Shown: positions 11,144-22,300 of the stretch, piece after piece | How the letters are laid out: the number at the start of each line of letters is the position of its first letter | Position numbering within the stretch: the first letter of the stretch is position 1 | Source of the DNA: Notospermus geniculatus | Taxonomy: Eukaryota; Nemertea; Pilidiophora; Heteronemertea; Lineidae | Assembly (NCBI GenBank): GCA_002633025.1 | Contig: NMRB01000071.1 | Coordinates: 573,116-637,115 of the forward strand | Length of the DNA: 64,000 nt | Direction: 5' to 3' | The notes under the pieces: model-generated | The model's database searches: none | Told to the model about the DNA's origin: nothing | Seen by the model: only the letters and a program-made list of their open reading frames with translations | Program-made: the position numbers and the translations under genes

Positions 11144-13840
11144 GCGGCATCATTGCCCCCATCAGCCTAGCAATATTCTGGGAAAGGGTGACAAACCATG
11201 TAAAATCTCGGAATATACAAACAAATATCAGCCACATCCTCTTGAGAAAATTGACAGTTTCAAACCTCAAGCCCAGGCTGTTCAGAGTACAGGACCACTT
11301 GATGATAAAACAACACATAGGTAAGTGCCCATACGATAGTGTCTTTGAAAATTGTTTATGGCTGCACGTATCTTGTTTTTGACAAACGACTGAGGCAAGT
11401 GATTGGTTTTATTATGCCTATATCCTCATGTCAGTATTTGATCTAAGTGCATGGTTCTCAAAATCTGAGAGGAATTTATCAACCTCAGTTATTTGGGGCA
11501 GTCATCGTGTTTGAATTTGGTAAATGTATAGAATTAGAAATCTTTCGGTTTACGTGCTTTACTACATGGCGAATGTGGGAATTTAACTGTTTCTCGAAAT
11601 TATTTGAAAAAATGTCATTGTTTCAAACTATAAATGCACGTATTTTGACTTATTTTATCCAATAAATTAAAAGTATAAACAAATCCATGGAATTATTTTT
11701 CAAACCAGCAATTTAGACTTAACATATGATTTCATTCCCATGAAACTTAGACTAATCCATGGTTTTGAAAACATACGGTACATGTACCTTACTTTCAAAC
11801 TATAATTGCATGAACTTCCATGGTTTGAAAGTAAGTTATGTTTTCAAAACCATGAAGTTTTATGGGAATGAAACCATGTTCAGTATAAATTCTGGTTTGA
11901 ATAATAATTTCACGGTTTTATTTATAACTTTATTGTAAGAAATAAGTAAAAATATGTACATGTTGTACATTTATGGTTTGAAACAATGACATTATTTTCA
12001 AATAATTTTGGGAAACAATTGAATTCCCACATGGCGCCTCAAACTCTACTCATCATCTTATTTCTCTGACATTTCTCTGATCCTTGGGATCAGATGTGTG
12101 TCAGGTTACAACGGTGACGGGAAATATGGTGAAGTGTCTAGATGTTATACATGTATATTGATATAATACCTTACTGGCATATTTTGTTTTCTAGGGTTGA
12201 TTATATTCCATATGATGTACAAAAGCCTCGTTTACATGACCCAGAACCCTATCGTACACCTGAAGGGTACTTTGATCATCTAACATCATACACCAAAGAC
12301 TATCCAGGTAAAATTCTCTTTCCGGTGATTTTTGACCGGATTTTTTTCCTCAGAATGATATTTACCCTGCTGGTGTTTGGCTTTCTACTACCGGTAAACT
12401 TCATGATATTTAGGAGATCTCCCGTCTCCTTGAGAATAAATTTGGGTTTTAAATTTGACAATAAGACCAATCACCCCATGGCCAATCTCAATGATCATTA
12501 TTTGAACTTACCGGTAACTTCAGCCCTGATTCATTTATATCTATTTCAATTTTCATTATCTCTTTTCAGCAAAAGAAGGTCAGAGGGCTGCTATGAAACC
12601 ACGAGATGACTCACGAAGAGATCTTGGGCGATTTGAAGGGGAACCAACTTACAAGTGTGAGTAGGCCTATGGAATATGACGGGCGATGCTGAAAATGACA
12701 GAAATGACACAATGTTTCAGGTTAAATCAATTTGAACAACAACGTAAAATTGCATTTAAATCCTACACATTTTGGTGCACATAAATCAACTGGTGCAGTC
12801 AGAAAAAAGTCATTTGGTTAGGAAGTTCATGAAGTTCTCTTGATTTCTCTATTGCAGCTGATTACCGTAAGTGGCAAATCAAGCCAACTTCCATCTCCTG
12901 TCATGTCCCAGCTTGGCATCCACCTCAGGGAAAATTTGATGGTAAGACAAGCTATTATGATAATTTCATCCGTTACAATATGCCACCGAGGGAGTCAATG
13001 AGACCAGCTGAGAATGCCAAGATGTCTGATGGTCCGTTTGATGATCACACTTGCTACAAAGATGACTATATCAAGCATCCAATGGAATTGCGTGAGAGAC
13101 GGGAGAAGGAACCGTACAGTCCTAGTAAGGCTCCCCTCGATGGTTTGACAACGTTTAAGCGGGACTTTACTCCCAAAGATGCTCGTCCAGTTGAGAGTAT
13201 GAAGCCAGTTGGTAATGCATATGTTTCTGATGCTCCATTTGAGGGCAAAACTACCCATAAATCTGATTTCACTCTTTGGCCATTAGACAAACCTTACCAT
13301 CATGCCCCAGAGCAATATTCAAAACCCCCAGGTGTTATGGAGTTCCGCACAACTCATAATACTGTTTTCACACCCAAAGAAGCTCAGAAGCGTGGGTACA
13401 TCCGTCCTCAATCCCGGGGACGCATTCCTGGTGAATTTGATGGGAGTACAAATTACAAGAATGATTTTGTGAAGTGGCCAATGGATCGGCAGCGCATCAT
13501 GGTTCAGGAAAAACCATATGTATCTAAGGGTAAATTTGAAGGAACACCAACCTACAAAGCTCACTATATTAGACACCCAGCTGTCAACACATTGAGCTGT
13601 AGGCCTGATATAAATGCTATGCATTCTGGTGAGCCATTTGATGACCACACAATGTACAGGACTGAGTTTGTACCAAAACGTATAGAACCATGCCCTGCTG
13701 CTGTAATCAGTCACTCTGGGAGGTATGCCTTTGTTGAACAAGCTTCAGGCCACAAATGGTATGCACCAGTTAGTGAAACTGTCACCGAACTGCGCCAATC
13801 ACCATGCAACCAACGCACATTGGCACCATTGGTAAATTGA
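11144..13840 (+). CDS. SAXO: SAXO family protein, stabiliser of axonemal microtubules (first exon not found)
   Basis: SAXO1/2 proteins bind microtubules of cilia, flagella and centrioles through Mn repeats. Four exons join in frame: 11144-11320, 12195-12307, 12570-12656 and 12858-13840 (stop TGA). The first visible exon carries the family N-terminal motif, GRHHCPH in human and (x)RHHCPH here, followed by KPCKISEYTNKY as in SAXO1 (KPCLLSEYTENY). The missing upstream exon must end in two bases of a Gly codon. After that come about 11 Mn-like repeats of ~30 residues built on F-[DE]-G-x-T-x-Y-x-x-D-[FY], for example PLDGLTTFKRDF, EFDGSTNYKNDF and KFEGTPTYKAHY. Intron 11321-12194 holds a foldback element. 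A possible polyadenylation signal AATAAA is at 16149. The gene is convergent with MORF4L1. Vertebrates have two copies; which one this equals cannot be decided. Confidence 0.93.
11575..12036. mobile_element. Foldback (MITE-like) element, ~460 bp, in the SAXO intron
   Basis: The left arm (from GCGAATGTGGGAATT) and the right arm (ending AATTCCCACATGGCGC) are imperfect reverse complements along nearly their whole length, meeting near 11800-11820. Matching landmarks include ATGTCATTGTTTCAAAC near the outer ends and CCATGGTTTTGAAAACATA near the centre. The arms differ by substitutions and small indels, so the insertion is old. Confidence 0.8.
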
Positions 13841-13915
13841 GACAATATGACAAAAATGTTGATGATTGTTATGTTGATGATATTTTGTATGGTTTTACAA
13901 CTTTGAAGTTCTTAA

Positions 13916-14140
13916 CCCGTTAACTGGGTAGGACGTCATATTACGTCATTACGAAAACACCCAAGGATCATAGCTTGTGTATGACGTAATACATGTAGTA
14001 CGCCTTGCAAGGAAAATTGGCGTTCACATTGCATAGGACATTATATCACGTCTGGAGGAACCTTGTGTGTCAAATACTTTTTTTGGTCAATTTTTCTAAG
14101 AAAGAAAAATTAGAACCAAAAAATTTACACAGTTAACGGG
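13916..14140. mobile_element. piggyBac-like MITE with TTAA target duplication
   Basis: The element has termini CCCGTTAACTG and CAGTTAACGGG and is flanked on both sides by TTAA (13912-13915 and 14141-14144). Length is 225 bp. TTAA duplication with a CCC terminus is diagnostic of the piggyBac superfamily. It lies 75 bp after the SAXO stop codon, inside the probable 3' UTR. Confidence 0.82.
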
Positions 14141-15217
14141 TTAAAGGGGATGGTTTTGCATGATGTCTTGTCCAAAAATTATACCCAAATTGGGTTGTTA
14201 CACTTGGAAGGAATACTTTCTTCCGAAGAGGCATTCTTCAAAATCAAAGATGCTTTGAAGGGAGATGTTAAGGAAATACACTGGTTGGGTAAAGCACTAT
14301 CATTTGTAAAAACATATAGATCAACTGTGCCATGACAATTTATGTCTACAGTGCGAGATGATATCAAAATTTTCAGTTTGAAATGAGGAACTGGCAAACC
14401 AAAATGAGGCGCTGGCCATCAACCAGGTTGAAACACAAGAGCGCATGCGTTGGCTTGCGATTGTTCAAACGTCATCAGACTTCTTGTCTCATTCTGACGT
14501 ACAAAATTGTGTCATTCACAATCCATGTAATCAATCAGTGGCCCAGATTAGTTTTGCTGGTACCTCATTGTGTAAATTCTTTCTTTTCTTAACTGTACTT
14601 GCTTAAAAACTAACATTAGGAAGGTTCCAAGAATGGCTGTGATATGGTATGAAATAGTCACTAGATTCTTCACTTTTATTTCTCAACTTTCATTTCATTT
14701 ACTCATCCAGTGCATTGGTGCAGAACTGGTCTCAACAAGCTGTTGTACATGTAATGTTTTTGAGCCCAGGGTAGACGATATAACTCATTCAGTACAGAGA
14801 CCGACATCCTCTTACAATTTTTTGACTTGGCAAAGTATTTGAAGCAAAATTTATCATATCTCAGTAAGAGTTACTGCTATTAACATAGCCAAAATTCACT
14901 GTCACTCTACTGAATGAGATTACACACTGCATGGCTGGGGTTGTTATTGAGCTATCTTTGTTATGATTGGACCAAAATAGCATCAAACATTTTTTTCTCT
15001 CAGTTTCTCAACATCAACAAAGTGCAATCATGAATTCAAATTATGCACCTCGTGATGTACCGTAATGTACTGTACATGTACAGTACATGCACATGTGTAT
15101 ATGTTCTCGTTGACTATGTTGTAAATACCTTGTATATAAAAATACAAGTCTGTAATATTATCATTGATATATGATTTCTAATTTCTCATTTGATTGTTGA
15201 GTTCTGCTATATTCTAT

Positions 15218-15255
15218 GTTGCTTTAGTGTTGCTTTAGTGTTGCTTTAGTGTTGC
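15218..15255. repeat. 11-bp tandem repeat, ~3.5 copies
   Basis: The unit TGTTGCTTTAG is repeated without mismatch three times, followed by a partial copy. It lies in SAXO 3' flanking DNA. Confidence 0.8.
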
Positions 15256-18016
15256 GTTGCCAAAATATATGAAGATCTGACAGCTTTATATATTTTGTAA
15301 AATTATTTAATTGGCAGTTTCAAGGCAGTGGTTATTTTTTAACACCAGTACCGAAATCCGTCCAAAATCTATGTGGTTACCATCCACAGATGACAGAACT
15401 GCACCTACTGTTGTTCACAATACTTTTTGGCAGATATTGGCCATCAGGGTAAACTGCATACATTCCATAGTGCTATCGTACAATGTGTCATCACCCCACA
15501 TTGTAAATGTTATTCACGATTTGTTGTGTCGAATTGTTGTTTTACATTCCGTTTCCAACTTCACTGCTGAACACTGAGAACTTTTAACAAATTAGTTCAG
15601 AAACTTTTTTTGCAGATTGCCGTCCATTCAAAATTTATTCCTTTTTTGTACTATTTGCTGACAAGTATCATTATATTATAGCCTGATATAGTTCTGTAAA
15701 TAGTGATTGTACCGGTATTCAAGTTGTCATGATACACTACCTCAGTGTATTTTGATAAACATTACCCTTTAAAAAGCTCTCAATCATGCAGCACTTGTTA
15801 CTGTAGACTATTATTTGAATCAATTTAGACCAATATTTGTACAATATATCTGGTTGTCTTCATGTAAGAGATGAGAGTGTCAGAAGAATGGAAATGTGGA
15901 AAGTTGTTGTACATGTACATTACACTATATGAAAGTTCCTTAGAAGAGAGTAACCGTCCTTGGATATTTGATCTGCCTAAGTGTGCTTTGTTAGAAACAT
16001 GGCTGAACTTATTTGTGTTCTTGACTGAAAGCAATGCAGGTGGCAATTACTGAATCCAGTATGCTCTATCATCATCAATTTCATTCAACTTTCCTGTTTC
16101 TCCATAGCAAACCTTGTACTTTATCTCAATGCTGTTGACACCAGACAAAATAAACTGTAACACATTGAATCCTGTCTTGTGTCAGTATCTGTCTACTTCT
16201 ACTCATGTTGTTTGAAAGAATCATTTAAGGACGCAAATTGTCAGATGATTCTATGCACAAGCAGTTGATGGATCAACTAGTATAATACTTCAAGATGATT
16301 TTGAACTTCGAGCAGAGAGCCGCAATGCCATAGTTTACACGTGACTGTACAACATTCACCGACCATGGATACAGTCTGCTTGTTAATCGAACGATCCTGT
16401 TTGATCTGCCCCCACCATGGAGAACAAAAAGTATCCATAGCATGCTTGTTTATTTCACTGAGGGATGTGACCATGTTACCCTCTGTTTTAATGGTGTCAC
16501 CGAACCGACATGAAAAGATTCATTGTCAGTTCGTATCCAAGGAGTTAATGGAGGTCTGTTCATTGGCATGATTGGGATATATCTCATTGTAGCACATGAG
16601 CTGGTGGTCTGTTGTCTAGCAACCATGTACATGTATTAATCAATGAACTAAGCGAATGATGTCACATATTTCACTTATGTATTGCCATTGGAATCGAAAA
16701 TGTCAGATTTTTTCGAGACTGGTGAAACCTTCACAACTGAAGAATTACCAGTGTTGAAAATTTAATTTATAAGTGTGTCAAACATAGCAATACATTTATA
16801 TCGCGTGCATGTCCTTGCAAAAAAAGATTATTTCATTTTAAACATTAGTATTAGGTCAACATGGAACAGATCCAAATCCAGTTGAATGTGAACTGTATAG
16901 GCAGATTAAGCTTATTCCATACTTGTACTATTGGTCTAGGATAAAACAAGATAAAAGACACCAGTCATGATAAATTACATGAAATTCCTCAACATAAATC
17001 TTAACACCCATGATTAAGCCACCTGAGCCTTAAGGCTGAAAAGAAATGCATTTCAAACTTGTCAAAATGTGCAAATACACTATACATGTACTTTGATTCT
17101 TGAACAGTTCAACATGAGATATGCAGTGTATGCTTGGCAATATTTTTACATTGCTGGATTGAAATATTAATGCATACACTTGTAGAGGAACTATGAGGGA
17201 AATATAGCACACAGGACAAAATGCTATTAAATGACAACGCACGCCATGTGCCCACGAATAATAGTCTCAACTGGATTGTGTGCTCGTAGGCAGGCCACTA
17301 CTATTGGCTTGTTTGCTGTTGCTATGGTGCAGGACGGGTGACACTCCACAATCAATAAAACCTGCTTGGTTAATCATCTGTGGAATGGAAGTGCCATATT
17401 AATCAAAAGAAATTATTTCAATTATATTGCCACACAAAAGCTCTATCAATAAAAGGATGAGTGAATAAGTTTTTCGGCATGTGTTCATCAAAGGGAATCT
17501 TTGATTTGATGAGAATCCACCCTCGTAATTCTGGGGTCTCATCACTAGGTGGCATTGGAGACAGTGATTCAACTTTTCATGTGCAGTTTTCTAACAGTTA
17601 CCAACACGGGTTGTCTTACTTGACTCCTCTAAGAGAAAAGGAAAATGCGATTACAGTACAAAACATTAAAAACCTTTTTAATATTCTGCAAATATAGAAT
17701 GCATATTCATTGAGGATGAGATCTGTACAACCCTAATTGTTCGCATGCCATTTATTTTTGCGACTTTCACGTCTGGCTGTCATTCACATAATTAAAAGGA
17801 TGCTAAATGTAGCAAACATGTCGTAACAATTTCTAGTTCATGAAAGAAACGTGAACCAACCACCTGCAGGTAACACTTGACTAGGGCCTAAATAAAACAA
17901 AAACGATGATTCTCGGTGGGGCAGTGGAAATTATTACCAGGACACTTAGTAACTGGGAAAATCAAAGCTGGTCTTTTTTATTGATCACCCAATTGCAAAG
18001 TTAAATGGACGCTAAA

Positions 18017-18328
18017 CAGGGGCGGATCCAGGATTTTGGAATAGAGGGGGCCGGACATCGTCAGCCGCAGGCCGACCATGGCGACGGAGTCGCAAGGTGA
18101 GCGCCGAAGGCGCGAAGCCACGACGGGTGGGCTAGGGGCACCCAGAAAACTTTGAATTCTAGAAAATTTTGAATTGTAGATGTGCTTAGAAACGATTTAC
18201 GAGCATCTGGGGGCATGATTTCCTCATCTATTTGCTCATTTTTTCGGAGTTATTGACCCATTTTTTGTTGGTCTTCGAAAAATAGGGGGGGCCGCGGCCA
18301 CCTCGGCCCCCCTCTAAATCCGCGCCTG
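18017..18328. mobile_element. hAT-like MITE (CAGGGGCGGATCC family), copy 1
   Basis: Left end CAGGGGCGGATCCAGGATTT; right end AAATCCGCGCCTG, an imperfect inverted repeat. CTAAA is repeated on both sides (18012-18016 and 18329-18333), shorter than the usual 8-bp hAT duplication. The internal sequence is GC-rich with clusters such as GGCGCGAAGCC. Related sequences are at 50008-50183 and, as a fragment, at 42330-42430. Confidence 0.75.
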
Positions 18329-19387
18329 CTAAAAATACCGGTTCTACAGAGTTGAACGACAAATAAAAACATGCCCTGTAATACGATGAGCAGATGACAT
18401 TGGACATACAGTATGTACCGTAAGCCAAGGTATACCTGAAGTCACTTAACAGCCTGTTAGAGCTCACAGAATGACACATTCGGTAACTTTTGTACAGGGC
18501 TGAAAATCATTCCCCTGCAATAATGCCATCAGGTCCTGTTGATATACAGTACAAGAACATGCAAGAGTGTCAGCCTGAGGCAGAAATCTGGCCTCTTCAC
18601 CATAACCATTGATTAACCCACATGAACTAAGACCAAGGCATACTAATAGCCACAGCTGTTAGAAGTTTGATCCATCGATTCCTCACAAATGTGACCCACA
18701 CGTTTTTCTTCTCAACCCTTGGATAACAGACAATCTTTGTGCATGTTAATGATCAGGTTCGTTGCAAATCAACAATGAACGATCACTGAGGGGTAGGCTG
18801 GTTTACCATGTTAGATTGAGTTCTTTCTCATTCTGTGCTTTGAAACTAAAATCCAGTGCATAATACATTATTGTGTGAAAAAGCAACACTGGGTTTGTCT
18901 TAATTTACACATTTATTCTGAATACAAAGTGATAAAAAGTTCTAGATATTACTGGTGAATAAAGAAGACGCAACTAGTGTTATCCAAAGTCTCACACTGC
19001 TATTTGATAAATGGATTAGTGTGGCGTTGTTGTGAAGACAAACACTGTGACATAGCACAACACCACTTGGCAAGAATACACCATTCTTTAAGTACATGTA
19101 GGTATATTTTACATATATAGTATGTACCGGTATATTTCTCTTGGCATTATGTCAGCATTCAGGAATAGAGCGTACACTATATCCAGCACACCAGACAATC
19201 AGGGTATCCACCTAAGAATGCCTACATATAGAGCGAAGATCTCTGTAATATGAATGGCATTACCGTCAAGTCAGCATCATTTGAACAATTTCTCCAACAC
19301 AGCAACGATGATGAAGATTTGTCAACCCTGAGCGCCTCTACTTGCTTCACAGTGATAACAGTTTATAAGATCATCAGTGGCTGGCAT

Positions 19388-22300
19388 TCAAATGGCTTTC
19401 CGATGATATTCTGGTGAGGCAACAATGTAATCATTAAGACTAAACAGAGAGGAGGCATTTTTCGTCATATACCTGAAATAAGAACACATACATTGTTTTA
19501 GGGAATCTGAATACTAATGAGGACTAGCCTGGGAGTGTTAACAAACTATACATACCAAATTTATTCATGAAGTGATCCTTCTCAGCATGAGGTGACAAAA
19601 GGAGGGCATTAAAAAGAACACACATTAATGGTTCAGATAGTTCAGCTTAAAGCAAAACTTCGTCAATCCTCTACTAACTCCAATATTTTAATTTCAAGTA
19701 ACTTACTTCAGAAAATCTTGCACATGTGAAAGCAGGATTTGTACACTTTTTTCATCCAGCCTTGTGTAAGCAAGCATACTGCCAAGTTTGACTGAAGGAG
19801 AGAAAAACAAGTCATCAAACCACATGATCATTGATTTTTATCTTAACTTTCGACTGCTGTTGTATGTCACTGCAGTTAATGAGGAAAACGGAAGCCCATA
19901 TTTGGTCAGGCACAGGGTAACCCAATTTCAGCACAACAGCCAATTCAGATACACTGTACACACATACAAGGTCCTGAAAATGGTCAATGATGACACTACC
20001 GGTACATCTGAGGAAGTTTTCAATGGAAATCACACAAGAACTCACCAAATAACCTTAGTAAATGCATTGCACCATATATTTTTGAGCAAGGTGTCTCTTT
20101 GTTTTCAGCCAGTATCTAAAAGTAAGAAGTACTAAGATGAGTATGGATATTTTACATACATCATACAAGGTGTACATCAAATCAAATTCGAGCAAATATG
20201 AAGAATGGCATTTTACTTACCTCGCCATACTGAGGCCTCTCAAATTTATACAATAGTTGAGTACCTAACATGACATTAAAATACTCCTTTATTCCTTCAG
20301 TCACTTCTGCAATGGCATCCCTGGAAGGTAATATGAACTTTTAGAAGGACGAAGAATCTCAAGGCGTTCAAATTTTCAAGGAACATTTGTTAAGGTGACT
20401 TACTTGTTTGGGTTATTTGATTTGGCAAGCTTGTGTTTCACATATTCCTCCAGTATGGTTTCCACCGTCTTTTTACAAGGTAAGGAAACCAACTGAAAAG
20501 GGAGAGGGTAAAAATACTCAAGATCACCACAAAGGATAAAGCGGAGTTGCTGAATTTTGGGTTTATCAAGGTAATCAAGATGGTAGCAAAAATTTGCCAT
20601 GGCTATTGTGGGATTACAGCTGAATTCAAACAGTTTATTCCTTTCTGATCATTAAACTTGACCAAGAAACTGCATTGAGTGGTTGTGAATTTGGCATAAA
20701 CTGGCTGAAAGCTTGATTCTAGACGACGGCAGTTCTTTCGGTAGAAAACAAAAGGCAATGGGTTACTTACCTGTTTCTGTCTTGTAACCATGTCCCAATC
20801 ATCAACTAACCATGGCCTTAACTCGTCAGGGATCTTAACTCGTATTTCTATTTTTGTCATGAAGGTTTCCTCCTAAGATATAAAGCAAACTGTGTGAAAA
20901 GGAGCTGGTGATCATAAATAACAACAGACAAGTTCACTTTACATTGTATCTCTTTAAGAGTCACCACACACCATGTGAACAAGATGCAGCAAAGCAAATT
21001 TGAGACAGCCACAGCACACTTTTTCACGACGAAGTGAGCATCTAGATTGTTTATGATTTGAGATACATGTACTTGGCATAGGTAGAGAGAATGAGGAACC
21101 CGCAGAACTACGCCATGACGTGGCGCTGTCAGTGTAAGACCCGGAAGTCCTATTTTCTAAGAGTATTTCCATTGACTTCTTGCCCCAAAATAAACAACTC
21201 TCTTTGGTTCAATTTTGATTAAATTACACTGTCCTGTTTCATGTTCAAAGTTCTCCATATATCACTGCTTTGTTTCGTCAGAAATGCCACAGGATGCCAA
21301 TACTGACAACGTCTTTTGGGGAAATTTCCACGGAAAATTGTGTAGAAAAATGTACACATGCTTTGACGACGTGACGTCAACAGCGAAAAAAGTGACGTCA
21401 GTACGTCATTCGGGTCTTATACTGACTGCGCCATCTGCAGTCATGNCCGATTTATCACCAACAGAACTAGTGGAAGATTGGGACAGCTGAGATGAACTTG
21501 CTGAACTGGCAGCAACGGCAGGGATGGTGGGAGTACCTGCATGAGGGAAGTATAAAAACATTGGGAGCAATTTAAAGGAGCTGAATGAAAACTTTGGAAG
21601 ATGAGTTGTCAGGATTTCAAGAAAGCTTGTGTCAGTGTCAAACTGTCTCCAAGAGTGACATGGGGTAAAATATCAATTATTAGAATCCTTGTTCCAATTA
21701 TACATACCAGATCTTGAAGACTTTGACCCTGATGGCCTTCTCTCGTGTGTTGATGAAGCTGCCAGGGCAGAGACTGCAGCAGCACCTGTTGTAGAGGGAT
21801 TTGAAGAATACAAGTTTTTATGACGTCACACCAGGCAAAGAAAACACAAAAGAAGGAAATCAAGGGCTTTCCTCCAGCAATAAGAATCACCTTTCGGGAG
21901 AAAAACTGGGTTTTCCTATGTGGGTTGTACTGGTAATTTTGTCATTAAAATTGTAAAACAACAAACCCAGTTCACAGAAAGCATGCATGGGTACCTTTTT
22001 TGGTTTCCTTCTTCCCTTCAACAGGACATGTAGGGGTAGACGCTCGGCTTGTCTTGGCTGCAGAATCATCCTTTTTACCTGAAATTAGAGTAGTCAATGA
22101 CATACTGATGCAACTATGATACAACATTATCATCGGAAAATGCTGTGAAAATTGATTTTTTAAAGGTTTCCCTGATGTTTCCCATACAGTGACATAAAGC
22201 CAGCTGGTAATTTCCTTGGTACCTTTTTTACTCTCTCTCTTGTCGGCCGGAGCTGTGGGGGTTGATGCTCGACTTGTCTTCTGGGTATCATTCTTCTGAC

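Larger units (their letters stand above)
13841..19387. other. SAXO 3' UTR and intergenic DNA up to MORF4L1
   Basis: No coding exon is recognised. It contains a piggyBac-like MITE (13916-14140), a short 11-bp tandem repeat (15218-15255), candidate poly(A) signals including one at 16149, and a hAT-like MITE (18017-18328). The flanking genes converge here, so both 3' UTRs end in this stretch. Confidence 0.6.
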
